Below, in pieces: positions 55,280-64,000 of a stretch of 64,000 nucleotides of DNA. How positions within the stretch are numbered: position 1 is the first letter of the stretch; each line of letters opens with the position of its first letter. A program made the position numbers and the translations under genes. The notes under the pieces are model-generated. The model did not search any database and was not told the origin of the DNA. It was given only the letters and a program-made list of their open reading frames with translations. The DNA is from Paracidovorax oryzae ATCC 19882 (GTDB lineage: Bacteria > Pseudomonadota > Gammaproteobacteria > Burkholderiales > Burkholderiaceae_C): contig NZ_JMKU01000011.1 in the NCBI RefSeq assembly GCF_000687165.1, forward strand, positions 62,001 through 126,000. The letters run 5' to 3'.

Positions 55280-56093
55280 CACCTTGCCGCCCGCGGCGGC
55301 TTCCCTGCCGGACGGCTGGCTGCAACCCGACTGGCCCGTGCCCGGCCATGTGCATGCGGTGTGCACGGCACGGCCGGGCGGCGTGAGCCGGGACGCATGG
55401 TCTGCGCTGAACCTGGGCGACCACGTCGGCGACGAGCCGGATGCCGTCCTGGCCAACCGGCAGCACCTGCGCGCCCGCCTGGCGGGCCTGGGCGGAGGGG
55501 CCGCGGTGGCACCCACCTTCCTGCGGCAGGTGCACGGGACGGCCGTGGCGGACCTGGACCGCGGCGTGCCGGACGGCACGGAGGCCGACGCCTGCATCGC
55601 ACGCCTGCCGGGCCGGGCCTGCACCATCATGGTCGCGGACTGCCTGCCCGTGTTGCTGACCGACCATGAGGGTTCCGTCGTGGCGGCGGCGCATGCCGGC
55701 TGGCGCGGCCTGGCCGGTGGCGTGCTGGAGCAGGCGCTCGCGCGCCTGGATGCGGACGGCGGCGTGCTGGCATGGCTGGGTCCGTGCATCGGGCCGTCCG
55801 CCTTCGAGGTGGGCAAGGAGGTCCGGGAGGCGTTTTGCGCACAGGACGCCGGGGCAGCCACGCATTTTTCCCCGCAGGGCGGGGGCAAGTACCTGGCTGA
55901 CCTGCCCGGACTGGCACGGCGGCGGCTCGGTGCGCTGGGCGTGGCGGGCGTGTGGGGCAACGACGGGGGCGACAGCTGGTGCACCGTGCGCCAGGCCTCA
56001 CGGTTCTTTTCGCACCGCGCCTCCATGCAGCGGTCCGGCAGCACCGGCGGGCGGTTCGCCGCCTGCATCTGGCTGGGAGCGCGCGGCGGTTGA
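55266..56093 (+). CDS. pgeF: PgeF/YfiH family polyphenol oxidase-like (peptidoglycan editing factor)
   Basis: A 275-residue protein of the laccase-domain/YfiH family, reported to act on purine nucleosides and to remove wrongly inserted serine from peptidoglycan precursors. Metal-ligand motifs: LRQVHGT, MVADCLPVLLTD, AAHAGWRGLAGG and GPCIGPSAFEVG. Start ATG overlaps the isomerase stop by 14 bases. Its 3' end overlaps the antisense repeat-bearing membrane protein gene by 96 bases. Length is normal for the family. Confidence 0.91.
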   Translation: MPGASTLPPAAASLPDGWLQPDWPVPGHVHAVCTARPGGVSRDAWSALNLGDHVGDEPDAVLANRQHLRARLAGLGGGAAVAPTFLRQVHGTAVADLDRGVPDGTEADACIARLPGRACTIMVADCLPVLLTDHEGSVVAAAHAGWRGLAGGVLEQALARLDADGGVLAWLGPCIGPSAFEVGKEVREAFCAQDAGAATHFSPQGGGKYLADLPGLARRRLGALGVAGVWGNDGGDSWCTVRQASRFFSHRASMQRSGSTGGRFAACIWLGARGG

Positions 56094-56402
56094 TTCCGGG
56101 CCGGCCGGCGGTGCTTCCCGGCCAGCCTTGCGCGCAGCCTCTTCCCGCTCGCGCTGTTCCCTCTCCCGCTGTTCCCTCTCCCGCTGTTCCCTCTCCCGCT
56201 GTTCCCTCTCCCGCTGTTCCCTCTCCCGCAGGGCGCGCTTGCGGGCCGGGGTGCCGAGGATGTAGGCGACGATCGAGATGGGCACCAGCCCGTAGAGTAC
56301 GAAGGTCACAGCCGCGCCCAGCAGGCTGCCCTGCGGACTGGCGGCCTCGGCGGCGGCCATCATCACGGTGACGTACAACCAGCCGATGATTACCAGATAC
56401 AT
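55998..56402 (-). CDS. hypothetical membrane protein with REREQ repeat
   Basis: A 134-residue protein with two membrane segments (residues 1-16 region and LLGAAVTFVLYGLVPISIVAYIL) and a cytoplasmic charged tail. The tail contains consecutive REREQ units (residues about 58-85) encoded by a perfect 15-bp tandem repeat, which would form a long charged helix, then a Pro/Gly/Ala-rich end. No family recognised. It overlaps the last 96 bases of pgeF on the opposite strand. Confidence 0.65.
   Translation of the reverse strand: MYLVIIGWLYVTVMMAAAEAASPQGSLLGAAVTFVLYGLVPISIVAYILGTPARKRALREREQREREQREREQREREQREREQREREEAARKAGREAPPAGPESTAARSQPDAGGEPPAGAAGPLHGGAVRKEP
56154..56228. repeat. 15-bp tandem repeat, five perfect units
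   Basis: The unit CTGTTCCCTCTCCCG occurs five times head to tail without mismatch, flanked by a degenerate copy on the left. The unit length is a multiple of three, and on the minus strand each copy adds REREQ to the membrane protein. Copy-number change would alter the tail length without breaking the frame. Confidence 0.95.
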
Positions 56403-56558
56403 GGGGCCGTCTTCCCGAAAACTGAGCTATATCGTGAAAAAGCGAAAGCGGCATTGCTTCCAGGCGCGCCGCTCGGCAACAATGCCATGGCCATGGCGCG
56501 ATTCCCCCCGGAGGCGCTGCCGGGATGGCATGATGGATGGGTGCGAGGAGACACGTTC

Positions 56559-58271
56559 ATGGATTTTGACGCAGGCTGGGCCGGCAGTGCCCGGCAGATC
56601 CAGCAGAAACTGAGCGAAAGCTGGATGCAGGCGCTGGAAGCCTTCCGGCAGGCCGGCGGCCCCGCCGCTCCCGGCGCAGCTTCCGCGCAGGCCGGTCCGG
56701 CCATCGCCTTCTCTCCGGACAAGCTGGCCGGGCTGCAGCAGCAGTACCTGAAGGAAGCGTCGGAGCTCTGGAGCCAGGCGCTCCAGCCGGCCGCCATGAA
56801 AGACCGCCGCTTCAGCGCTCCCGCCTGGGCCGAGAGCCCCATGGCGGCCTTCGCCGCCGCGTCCTACCTGCTCAATGCCCGCACCCTGATGGGGCTGGCC
56901 GACGCGGTGGAGACCGATCCCAAGACGCGCGCGCGCATCCGTTTCGGCGTGGAGCAGTGGATGGCGGCCATGGCGCCCAGCAATTTCCTCGTCTTCAACC
57001 CCGAGGCGCAGAAGAAGGCCATCGATTCCCAGGGCGAGAGCCTGGCCAAGGGTATCGCCAACCTGCTGCACGACATGCGGCAGGGCCATGTGTCCATGAC
57101 CGACGAAAGCGTCTTCGAGGTGGGCCGCAACGTGGCCACCTCCGAGGGTGCCGTGGTGTACGAGAACGCGCTTTTCCAGCTCATCGAGTACAAGCCGCTC
57201 ACGTCCAAGGTGCACCAGCGCCCGCTGCTGGTCGTGCCGCCCTGCATCAACAAGTTCTACATCCTCGACCTGCAGCCCGAGAATTCGCTCATCCGGCATG
57301 CGGTGTCCGAAGGGCACCGCACTTTCGTGGTGAGCTGGCGCAATCCGGACCAGTCCCTGGCGAGCGCCACCTGGGACGACTACATCGAGGACGCGGTACT
57401 CTGCGCCATCGACACCGTCCGCGAAATCTCCGGCAGCGACCAGATCAACGCGCTCGGCTTCTGCGTGGGCGGCACGATGCTGGCCACCGGCCTGGCCGTG
57501 CTCGCTGCCCGGGGCGAGGAACCCGTGGCCAGCGCCACCTTCCTCACCACGTTCATCGATTTCGCCGAAACCGGCATCCTCGATGTCTTCATCGACGAGA
57601 GCTTCGTGCATTTCCGCGAACTGCAGATGGGGCAGGGTGGCCTGATGAAGGGGCAGGACCTTGCATCCACGTTCAGCTTCCTGCGGCCCAACGACCTTGT
57701 CTGGACATACGTGGTGGGCAACTACCTGAAGGGCGAGACGCCGCCTCCCTTCGACCTGCTCTACTGGAACAGCGACTCGACCAACCTGCCCGGGCCGTTC
57801 TACGCCTGGTACCTGCGCAACCTCTACCTCGAGAACAACCTCTGCAGGCCCGGCCACCTGACCGTGTGCGGCGAATCGATCGACCTGAACCTCGTGGACC
57901 TGCCCGCGTACATCTACGGATCGCGCGAGGACCACATCGTCCCCGTCGATGCGGCGTACGCGTCGACCCAGGTCCTGCCCGGCGAGAAGCGATTCGTGAT
58001 GGGGGCCTCGGGCCACATCGCGGGCGTCATCAATCCTCCCGCCAAGAAGAAGCGCAGCCACTGGGTCCGCGAGGACGGCGTCCTGCCAGCCACGCTGCCC
58101 GAGTGGCTGGATGGTGCGACGGAACTGCCCGGCAGCTGGTGGACCGACTGGGCTGCCTGGCTGCGTGGCCATGCCGGCCCGCTCGTGCCCGCGCCCAAGC
58201 GCTACGGCAAGGGCGCGCGGTTCTCAGCCATCGAGCCGGCACCGGGACGCTATGTGCGCGAGCGGGCCTGA
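56559..58271 (+). CDS. phaC: class I polyhydroxyalkanoate synthase
   Basis: A 570-residue enzyme that polymerises 3-hydroxybutyryl-CoA into PHB granules. The lipase-like box GFCVGGTML carries the catalytic Cys302; the Asp lies in REDHIVP and the His in [14 protein letters not shown]-terminal domain and [24 protein letters not shown] are class I features. GAGGAG nine bases before the ATG fixes the start at MDFDAGWAG; several upstream ATG codons lack this and the peptide before is not family-like. phaA follows after 45 bases. Confidence 0.97.
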   Translation: MDFDAGWAGSARQIQQKLSESWMQALEAFRQAGGPAAPGAASAQAGPAIAFSPDKLAGLQQQYLKEASELWSQALQPAAMKDRRFSAPAWAESPMAAFAAASYLLNARTLMGLADAVETDPKTRARIRFGVEQWMAAMAPSNFLVFNPEAQKKAIDSQGESLAKGIANLLHDMRQGHVSMTDESVFEVGRNVATSEGAVVYENALFQLIEYKPLTSKVHQRPLLVVPPCINKFYILDLQPENSLIRHAVSEGHRTFVVSWRNPDQSLASATWDDYIEDAVLCAIDTVREISGSDQINALGFCVGGTMLATGLAVLAARGEEPVASATFLTTFIDFAETGILDVFIDESFVHFRELQMGQGGLMKGQDLASTFSFLRPNDLVWTYVVGNYLKGETPPPFDLLYWNSDSTNLPGPFYAWYLRNLYLENNLCRPGHLTVCGESIDLNLVDLPAYIYGSREDHIVPVDAAYASTQVLPGEKRFVMGASGHIAGVINPPAKKKRSHWVREDGVLPATLPEWLDGATELPGSWWTDWAAWLRGHAGPLVPAPKRYGKGARFSAIEPAPGRYVRERA

Positions 58272-58316
58272 GGCTCCGCTCCACCCCTTTTCCCATCATT
58301 ACCTTTGAGGATCGAC

Positions 58317-59498
58317 ATGGAAGACATCGTCATCGTTTCGGCCGTCCGCACGGCCGTGGGCAAGTTCGGCGGCGCGCTCGCCAAGACCCCGGCCACCGAA
58401 CTGGGCGCCATCGTGATCAAGGAAGCGCTGGCCCGCGCCAACGTGCCGCTGGACCAGGTGGGTGAAGTGATCATGGGGCAGGTGCTGACTGCCGGCGTGG
58501 GCCAGAATCCCGCACGCCAGGCCATGATGAAGGCCGGCGTGGCCAAGGAAACGCCGGCGCTGACCATCAACGCCGTCTGCGGTTCCGGCCTGAAGGCCGT
58601 GATGCTCGCGGCCCAGGCCGTGGCCACGGGCGACAGCGAGATCGTGGTCGCGGGCGGCCAGGAGAACATGAGCCTCGCGCCCCACGTGCTCAACGGCTCG
58701 CGCGAGGGCCAGCGCATGGGCGACTGGAAGATGACCGACTCGATGATCGTGGACGGCCTCTGGGACGTGTACAACCAGTACCACATGGGCATCACCGCCG
58801 AGAACGTTGCCAAACAGGAGGGCATCTCCCGCGAGCAGCAGGATGCGCTTGCCCTGGGCAGCCAGCAGAAGGCCGCCGCAGCGCAGGACGCCGGCCGCTT
58901 CAAGGACGAGATCGTCGGTGTAAGCCTGCCCCAGAAGAAGGGCGATCCCATCGTCTTCGAGGCCGATGAATACCTCAACCGCAAGACCAATGCCGAGGCG
59001 CTGGCCGGGCTGCGGCCCGCCTTCGACAAAGCCGGTTCCGTGACGGCCGGCAATGCGTCGGGCCTCAATGACGGCGCGGCCGCCGTGGTGGTGATGAGTG
59101 CGAAGAAGGCTGCGGCCCTGGGGCTCAAGCCGCTGGCACGCATCGCCGCCTACGCCACGAGCGGCCTCGATCCCGCCACCATGGGCCTGGGCCCCGTGCC
59201 CGCGACGCGCAAGGTGCTGCAGCGCGCCGGCTGGACCGCGGCCGACGTGGACCTGTTCGAACTGAACGAAGCCTTCGCCGCCCAGGCCTGCGCCGTCAAC
59301 CAGCAGCTGGGCATCGATCCCGCCAAGGTGAACGTGAACGGCGGCGCGATCGCCATCGGCCACCCGATCGGCGCCTCGGGCTGCCGCGTGCTGGTGACCC
59401 TGCTGCACGAGCTGCAGCGCCGTGGCGCCCGCAAGGGCGTGGCCGCGCTGTGCATCGGCGGGGGCATGGGCGTCTCGCTCGCGGTGGAGCGGGTCTGA
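58317..59498 (+). CDS. phaA: acetyl-CoA acetyltransferase (beta-ketothiolase)
   Basis: A 393-residue thiolase that condenses two acetyl-CoA to acetoacetyl-CoA, the first step of PHB synthesis. The nucleophilic Cys88 is in [11 protein letters not shown]; His is in [14 protein letters not shown] and the second Cys in [10 protein letters not shown] near the C terminus. GAGG precedes the ATG. It lies 45 bases behind phaC and 196 before phaB; a terminator lies between phaA and phaB. Confidence 0.96.
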   Translation: MEDIVIVSAVRTAVGKFGGALAKTPATELGAIVIKEALARANVPLDQVGEVIMGQVLTAGVGQNPARQAMMKAGVAKETPALTINAVCGSGLKAVMLAAQAVATGDSEIVVAGGQENMSLAPHVLNGSREGQRMGDWKMTDSMIVDGLWDVYNQYHMGITAENVAKQEGISREQQDALALGSQQKAAAAQDAGRFKDEIVGVSLPQKKGDPIVFEADEYLNRKTNAEALAGLRPAFDKAGSVTAGNASGLNDGAAAVVVMSAKKAAALGLKPLARIAAYATSGLDPATMGLGPVPATRKVLQRAGWTAADVDLFELNEAFAAQACAVNQQLGIDPAKVNVNGGAIAIGHPIGASGCRVLVTLLHELQRRGARKGVAALCIGGGMGVSLAVERV

Positions 59499-59525
59499 GT
59501 TTTCCGGACCGCCTGCCGTCCTGCA

Positions 59526-59548
59526 GCCGCACGTGGTGCGGCTTTTTT
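59526..59548 (+). terminator. intrinsic terminator between phaA and phaB
   Basis: A perfect seven-base stem GCCGCAC/GTGCGGC with a three-base loop is followed by six T residues, 27 bases after the phaA stop. It suggests that phaB is transcribed separately or only in part from the phaCA promoter. Confidence 0.85.
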
Positions 59549-59694
59549 GCAGGCCGCGGTGGCGGTGGCATCCGGCGGCCATGCCTGTCCAGGAACCGGG
59601 CGCACCCCGCAGGTGCTGGGTGTTTTCCTCAACAGTGGAGCGCGGAATCTTGGGTAGAGTGGTTGCGTGAATCGTTGACTAGGAGATAAATCAC

Positions 59695-60432
59695 ATGAAT
59701 CAGAAAGTAGCGTATGTCACTGGGGGCATGGGTGGCATCGGAACGGCCATCTGCCAACGGCTTCACAAAGATGGCTTCAAGGTCATCGCGGGCTGCGGCC
59801 CGACCCGGGACCATGCCAAGTGGCTGGGCGAGCAGAAGGCCCTGGGTTACACGTTCCACGCGTCCGTCGGCAACGTCGGCGATTGGGATTCCACGGTGGC
59901 GGCCTTCACCAAGGCCAAGGCCGAGCATGGCAGCATCGACGTGCTGGTGAACAACGCCGGCATCACGCGCGACCGCATGTTCGTGAAGATGTCCCGCGAG
60001 GACTGGGATGCGGTGATCGAGACCAACCTCAACAGCATGTTCAACGTGACCAAGCAGGTCGTGGGCGACATGGTGGAGAAGGGCTGGGGCCGCATCATCA
60101 ACATCAGCAGCGTGAACGGCGAGAAGGGCCAGGCCGGCCAGACGAACTATTCGGCCGCGAAGGCCGGCATGCACGGCTTCTCGATGGCGCTCGCGCAGGA
60201 GCTTGCCACCAAGGGCGTGACGGTGAACACCGTCAGCCCGGGGTACATCGGCACCGACATGGTCAAGGCCATCCGGCCCGACGTGCTGGAGAAGATCGTC
60301 GCCACCGTGCCGGTCAAGCGCCTGGGCGAGCCCAGCGAGATCGCCTCGATCATCGCGTGGCTGGCGTCGGAAGAGGGCGGCTACGCCACCGGGGCCGATT
60401 TCTCGGTCAACGGCGGCCTGCACATGGGCTGA
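59695..60432 (+). CDS. phaB: acetoacetyl-CoA reductase
   Basis: A 245-residue short-chain dehydrogenase that reduces acetoacetyl-CoA to (R)-3-hydroxybutyryl-CoA with NADPH. The cofactor motif is [11 protein letters not shown] near residue 9, [11 protein letters not shown] follows, and the active site is Ser in NISSVNG with Tyr-Lys in [11 protein letters not shown]. The C-terminal NGGLHMG is the PhaB ending. AGGAGA before ATG supports the start. A strong terminator follows 27 bases after the stop. Confidence 0.97.
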   Translation: MNQKVAYVTGGMGGIGTAICQRLHKDGFKVIAGCGPTRDHAKWLGEQKALGYTFHASVGNVGDWDSTVAAFTKAKAEHGSIDVLVNNAGITRDRMFVKMSREDWDAVIETNLNSMFNVTKQVVGDMVEKGWGRIINISSVNGEKGQAGQTNYSAAKAGMHGFSMALAQELATKGVTVNTVSPGYIGTDMVKAIRPDVLEKIVATVPVKRLGEPSEIASIIAWLASEEGGYATGADFSVNGGLHMG

Positions 60433-60458
60433 CGCCCTGGACTCCCTGGACGAAAAAG

Positions 60459-60481
60459 AACCCCGCCTCGGCGGGGTTTTT
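60459..60481 (+). terminator. intrinsic terminator of phaB
   Basis: An eight-base stem AACCCCGC/GCGGGGTT with a CTCG loop runs into TTTTT, 27 bases behind the phaB stop. Confidence 0.9.
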
Positions 60482-60597
60482 CATTGGGGATGGGGGTAAG
60501 AAGGGAATGGAACGAAGGTCAGGGTCCGCGCTCGCCGGGCTCGGCAGAACCCGTTGGGGATTCCGCCAGTGTCCGACTGCTGTCTGGTGCCTGCCTT

Positions 60598-60672
60598 TTA
60601 GAAACGGCCGGGAGCGCGCTTGCGGTCGCGTTCGTCTTCAGGCCATGCGGACAGGATTGCAGAGGTGTTCAT
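60598..60672 (-). CDS. possible 24-residue small protein
   Basis: A very short ORF, MNTSAILSAWPEDERDRKRA with a PGRF end. It has an ideal ribosome binding site, AAGGAG with CTAACG spacing, and is otherwise surrounded by non-coding DNA. The N terminus is hydrophobic and the C terminus highly charged. No family is recognised. Its position downstream of the ABC-F gene (170 bases) and opposite to phaB makes read-through expression possible. Confidence 0.4.
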   Translation of the reverse strand: MNTSAILSAWPEDERDRKRAPGRF

Positions 60673-60842
60673 CGTTAGCTCCTTGGATGCATCCACAACG
60701 CGGCGTCTTCCTGGAGCGTTGACAGTAGAACGAAAAAAAATGCAACCAGCCGAAGGCTTTTCTTGTGCTCCTGAAAAAGGAGCAATGGAATCATGCTCGA
60801 CATGGGTACTTGCAGGAAATTGCAGCACCCCGTTACAGCATT

Positions 60843-62879
60843 TTACTTGTCTGCCCCTTGTTCCATGGTCTCGATGGATTCGGAAAGTTCCAACCACCGT
60901 TCCTCCAGTTGCCCGGTTTCGTCCCCGCACGCCTTGAGGCGGCGGCCGCAGTCGGCGATCTCGGCAGGGGGCAGGGGCTGGCTCAGGCGTTGCTCCAGGT
61001 CGGATTTCTCCGAGGCCAGCACCGCCAGGCGCTGGTTGATCTGGTCGAGTTCGCGTCGCAGGGGGCGGGTTTTCTCCGCCAGCTGCTGCCGGGCCTGGGC
61101 CCCGAGCTTGCGTTGCTCCCGGGCATCCTTCGGTGCCACGGCGGGCGCTACCGCAGGTGCGGGTACCGGCGGGGCCACCGGCGCGGGCCCGGGAGGAGGG
61201 GCTGCGGAGTCTTCCCGGGGGGCCACCGGGGCAGAGGCCAGCGCACGGGCCTCGTCGCGCAGCCGCTTGGACTCGTCGAGCAGGTAGCGCTGGTAGTCGT
61301 CCAGGTCGCCGTCGAAGGGGCCCACGGCACCGCGTCCCACCAGCCAGAATTCATCGCAGACGGCACGCAGGAGCGCCCGGTCGTGGCTGACCAGCATCAC
61401 CGTGCCTTCGAACTCGTTGAGCGCCATCGACAGCGCTTCGCGCGTGGCGAGGTCCAGGTGGTTGGTCGGCTCGTCCAGCAGCAGCAGGTTGGGGCGCTGC
61501 CAGACGATCATCGCCAGCACGAGCCGGGCTTTCTCGCCGCCGCTCATCGTGCCCACGGACTGCTTGACCATGTCGCCCGAGAAGTTGAAGGTGCCGAGGT
61601 AGTTGCGCAGGTCCTGCTCGCGGCTGGGCTCGCGCGACTGGGCGCCCAGTTCCTTCGCGAGGCGGATCATGTGTTCCAGCGGGTTGTCGGCGGGCCGCAG
61701 CACGTCGAGCTCCTGCTGGGCGAAGTAGCCGATGGACAGGCCCTTGCCTTCGGTCACGCTGCCTGCGAGCGGCTTCATGGTGCGAGCGATGGTCTTGACC
61801 AGCGTGGATTTGCCCTGGCCGTTCGCGCCGAGGATGCCGATGCGCTGGCCCGCCAGTACAGAGCGGTTCACGTGGCGCAGGATGGTCTTGTGGGCGCCGC
61901 CGTCCTCGTCCAGGTAGCCGAAGGAGGCATCGGTGATCGCCAGCATCGGGTTGGGCAGGTTGGCGGGCTCCTTGAAGCTGAATGTGAACTCCGCACCCAT
62001 GAGCACGGGGGCGATCTTCTCCATCCGCTCCAGGGCCTTGACCCGGCTCTGGGCCTGCTTGGCCTTGCTGGCCTTGGCCTTGAAGCGGTCGATGAACTTC
62101 TGCAGATGGGCGATCTTGTCCTGCTGCTTGGCATAGCTGGCGGCCTGCAGTTCCATCTGCTGGGCGCGTAGTTCCTCGAAACGGCTGTAGTTGCCGCCGT
62201 AGCGCGTCAGCCGCGCGTTGTCGATGTGCAGCGTGACCGTGGTGATGGCATCCAGGAACTCCCGATCGTGGCTGATGACGATCAGGGTGCCGGCATAGCG
62301 CTGCAGCCAGGCTTCCAGCCAGACGAGGGCGTCGAGGTCCAGGTGGTTGGTGGGTTCGTCCAGCAGCAGCAGGTCGCTCGGGCACATGAGGGCCCGCGCG
62401 AGTTGCAGGCGCATGCGCCATCCGCCGGAGAAGCTGTTCACCGGCCTGCCCAGTTCCTCCACCTTGAAGCCCAGGCCGAGGATGAGCGCCTGTGCGCGCG
62501 GCACGGCGTCGTGCTCGCCGGCATCGCCGAGGTCCGCGTAGGCCTGGGCGATCGCCATGCCGTCGCCGGACTCTTCCGCCGCCTGTAGTTCGCCGCGCAG
62601 CGTGCTGAGGCGCGTGTCGCCGTTCAGCACGAAGTCGGTGGCGGATTCCTCCGTCTCGGGCATGTGCTGCGCCACCTGGGCCATGCGCCAGGTCGGCGGC
62701 ATCGAGAAGTCGCCGCCGTCCTCGTGGAGCGAGCCGTTGAGCAGCGCGAAAAGGGTGGATTTGCCGGCGCCGTTGCGTCCCACCAGGCCGACTTTCTCGC
62801 CGGGGTTGAGGGTCACGCTGGCGCTGTCCAGCAACACCTTGGCGCCGCGGCGCAAGGTGACATTGTTCAGAAGGATCAT
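60843..62879 (-). CDS. ABC-F family ATPase (YheS type)
   Basis: A 678-residue soluble protein with two ATP-binding cassettes and no membrane segments. The first has LVGRNGAGKSTLFAL and LLLLDEPTNHLDLDAL; the second has ILGANGQGKSTLVKT and LLLLDEPTNHLDLATR. Between them lies the positively charged linker (FIDRFKAKASKAKQAQSRVKALERME) that inserts into the ribosome E site. Text similarity is highest to E. coli YheS. The C-terminal part is a Pro-rich linker and a coiled coil. It likely modulates translation. It lies 121 bases behind prmB on the same strand. Confidence 0.92.
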   Translation of the reverse strand: MILLNNVTLRRGAKVLLDSASVTLNPGEKVGLVGRNGAGKSTLFALLNGSLHEDGGDFSMPPTWRMAQVAQHMPETEESATDFVLNGDTRLSTLRGELQAAEESGDGMAIAQAYADLGDAGEHDAVPRAQALILGLGFKVEELGRPVNSFSGGWRMRLQLARALMCPSDLLLLDEPTNHLDLDALVWLEAWLQRYAGTLIVISHDREFLDAITTVTLHIDNARLTRYGGNYSRFEELRAQQMELQAASYAKQQDKIAHLQKFIDRFKAKASKAKQAQSRVKALERMEKIAPVLMGAEFTFSFKEPANLPNPMLAITDASFGYLDEDGGAHKTILRHVNRSVLAGQRIGILGANGQGKSTLVKTIARTMKPLAGSVTEGKGLSIGYFAQQELDVLRPADNPLEHMIRLAKELGAQSREPSREQDLRNYLGTFNFSGDMVKQSVGTMSGGEKARLVLAMIVWQRPNLLLLDEPTNHLDLATREALSMALNEFEGTVMLVSHDRALLRAVCDEFWLVGRGAVGPFDGDLDDYQRYLLDESKRLRDEARALASAPVAPREDSAAPPPGPAPVAPPVPAPAVAPAVAPKDAREQRKLGAQARQQLAEKTRPLRRELDQINQRLAVLASEKSDLEQRLSQPLPPAEIADCGRRLKACGDETGQLEERWLELSESIETMEQGADK

Positions 62880-63000
62880 GATCGAATCACAGCGGGCCGC
62901 CCGTGGGGCCCGCGACAAAGCAACCGCGCATGGTAGCGGATGCGGTGGAATGCGCGCCCGCGCGGACTGCGGCGTGCAGTCCGGGGACGCTGGGTAGGAG

Positions 63001-63930
63001 TCAGACCGCGGAGGGGGGCGGGGCCAGCACCAGCGCCTCGCGCGTGAGCAGCAGGACCTGGTCCTCGCCCGCGCTGGTTTCGAGCCAGAAAGCCGGCAGG
63101 TGCGGGAAAGCGGCCTCGAAATGCGCGCGCTCGTTGCCGATCTCGAGGATGAGCACGCCGTCCTCGCGCAGTGCGGCCGGCGCATCCGCCAGCAGCCGGC
63201 GGACGAAGTCCATGCCGTCGGCGCCGCCCGCCAGCGCCAGTTCCGGCTCGGCGCGGTACTCCTGGGGAAGCGCTGCCATGCTGGCGGCATTCACGTAGGG
63301 CGGGTTGCAGAGGATCAGGTCCCAGGGGCCGGGAACGGCCGAGAGGCCATCCGAGAGGGCCAGCGCCACGCGGCCTTCGAGTCCGTGGCGCTCGACGTTG
63401 ATGCGGGCCACATCCAGGGCGTCCGGGGACAGGTCCGCGCCGGTCACGCGCACGTCGGGGTACGCCATGGCCGCCAGCACGGCGAGGCTGCCGTTGCCGG
63501 TGCACAGGTCGAGGACGTCGCGCGTGTGCTCCCCGAGGAAGCCGTCGATGCTGCCGTCCGCGAGCAGTTCGGCGATGAAGCTGCGCGGGACGATGGCGCG
63601 CTCATCGACATAGAACGGCACGCCCTGCAGCCAGGCCTCCCGCGTCAGGTAGGCCGCGGGCTTGCGGGTGGCGATGCGCTGCTCGACCAGCTCCGCGACC
63701 TGCGCCTGGCGGTCGGGCGCCACCTCGCCGGCATCTTCCAGCCGCGTGTCCAGCGGCAGGCCCAGGCGCCAGAGCACCAGCCAGGCGGCCTCGTCGTGCG
63801 CGTTGGCGGTGCCGTGCCCGAAGGCCACGCCGGCGGCGTCCAGGCGCGCGGCCGCGCTCGCGACCAGTTCCGGCACGGTATCGCCGCGCACGGGGACCGC
63901 GGGCGGGACGGGGGGCGTGGTGGTGCTCAT
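63001..63930 (-). CDS. prmB: ribosomal protein L3 glutamine methyltransferase
   Basis: A 309-residue N5-glutamine methyltransferase. The SAM site is VLDLCTGNGSLAVLAAMAYP, the catalytic motif is LCNPPYVNAASMAALP (NPPY), followed by EPELALAGGADGMDFVRRLL. The N-terminal domain with AAYLTREAWLQGVPFYVDERAIVPRS is the PrmB/HemK layout; AIVPRSFIAELL assigns PrmB. It methylates L3 during ribosome assembly. Its ATG overlaps the dapE stop (ATGA). Confidence 0.94.
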   Translation of the reverse strand: MSTTTPPVPPAVPVRGDTVPELVASAAARLDAAGVAFGHGTANAHDEAAWLVLWRLGLPLDTRLEDAGEVAPDRQAQVAELVEQRIATRKPAAYLTREAWLQGVPFYVDERAIVPRSFIAELLADGSIDGFLGEHTRDVLDLCTGNGSLAVLAAMAYPDVRVTGADLSPDALDVARINVERHGLEGRVALALSDGLSAVPGPWDLILCNPPYVNAASMAALPQEYRAEPELALAGGADGMDFVRRLLADAPAALREDGVLILEIGNERAHFEAAFPHLPAFWLETSAGEDQVLLLTREALVLAPPPSAV

Positions 63931-64000
63931 GCTGCTGCGGCCTGTGCGTTCAGCCGCTCCAGCGTGCGGCGGTAGATGTTCTTGAGCGGCTCCACGTCGG
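63927..64000 (-). CDS. dapE: succinyl-diaminopimelate desuccinylase (3' end)
   Basis: Only the last 23 codons and stop lie in the window: DVEPLKNIYRRTLERLNAQAAA. The EPLKNIYRRTLE pattern is the DapE C terminus. The lysine/peptidoglycan biosynthesis gene continues past the right edge. Its stop overlaps the prmB start by four bases, so the two are co-translated. Confidence 0.7.
   Translation of the reverse strand, partial: DVEPLKNIYRRTLERLNAQAAAA

Larger units (their letters stand above)
60433..60842. other. 410-base interval between phaB and the ABC-F gene
   Basis: It contains the phaB terminator, a 24-codon minus-strand ORF (listed separately) and a seven-base perfect hairpin (60766-60784, TGCTCCT/AGGAGCA) without a T run. 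Nothing else is recognisable. Confidence 0.5.

Noticed and set aside
56154-56228. CRISPR-like array
   Set aside because: The units are 15 bp, contiguous and without spacers, and they encode a repeated peptide.

Overview
The window is GC-rich chromosomal DNA of a betaproteobacterium. Gene content and order best fit the Comamonadaceae, around Acidovorax/Paracidovorax; this is inference from the translated genes, with no database search. Pointers are a pyruvate dehydrogenase operon whose E3 subunit carries its own lipoyl domain, a class I polyhydroxyalkanoate (PHA) cluster phaC-phaA-phaB, azurin, a Bug-type solute receptor, and an isc operon without iscX that runs into dnaQ. Almost everything is core metabolism. 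I see no integrase, transposase, CRISPR array, rRNA gene, plasmid replication function or recognisable phage-defence system. The one stretch of clearly foreign composition is a single low-GC acyltransferase gene at 39.6-41.6 kb.

Layout. 1-6 kb: 3' part of a DadA-like flavoprotein, a YjfB-type motility protein behind a near-perfect FliA (sigma-28) promoter, a lipoamide-dehydrogenase-like flavoprotein, YigZ, azurin and a chemotaxis receptor. 6-13.6 kb: YgiQ radical SAM protein, a hypothetical protein, a short CaiB-type CoA-transferase, an aromatic/aspartate aminotransferase and uvrB. 13.6-20.2 kb: iscR-iscS-iscU-iscA-hscB-hscA-fdx-dnaQ, with a candidate IscR site at the promoter, an internal terminator just before hscB and a 20-codon bridging ORF before dnaQ. 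20.2-20.5 kb: two identical tRNA-Val(CAC) genes and a terminator. 20.5-24 kb: histone-deacetylase-like hydrolase, LhgO-like oxidase and a DUF883/YqjE/YqjK-like envelope trio. 24-29.6 kb: pyrD and rpiA diverge; folD-prlC-glutaredoxin-like form a minus-strand run. 29.6-39.4 kb: a PAS sensor kinase and FixJ-type regulator diverge from aceE-aceF-lpdA. 39.6-41.6 kb: low-GC acyltransferase/SGNH protein. 42-51.9 kb: Bug receptor, membrane protein, DUF2167 protein, rRNA-type methyltransferase, lipoprotein, class A penicillin-binding protein, PheC-like periplasmic protein, AraC regulator and an FMN flavoprotein. 51.9-56.4 kb: LRR-kinase, Nudix and fumarylacetoacetase-family genes diverge from maiA-like and pgeF; a repeat-bearing membrane protein converges on pgeF. 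56.5-60.5 kb: phaCAB. 60.6-64 kb: a 24-codon ORF, an ABC-F ATPase (YheS type), prmB and the end of dapE.

How the genes work together. The isc cluster makes Fe-S clusters under IscR feedback. AceE/AceF/Lpd supply acetyl-CoA, which PhaA, PhaB and PhaC can store as polyhydroxybutyrate. The sensor pair beside aceE could report on that pathway, but this is only suggested by position. The isomerase and fumarylacetoacetase-family genes look like the end of a gentisate- or homogentisate-type aromatic route. The most interesting leads are regulatory structure inside the isc operon, the FliA promoter, a eukaryotic-like LRR-kinase fusion, a 15-bp in-frame tandem repeat and two very small ORFs with strong ribosome binding sites.
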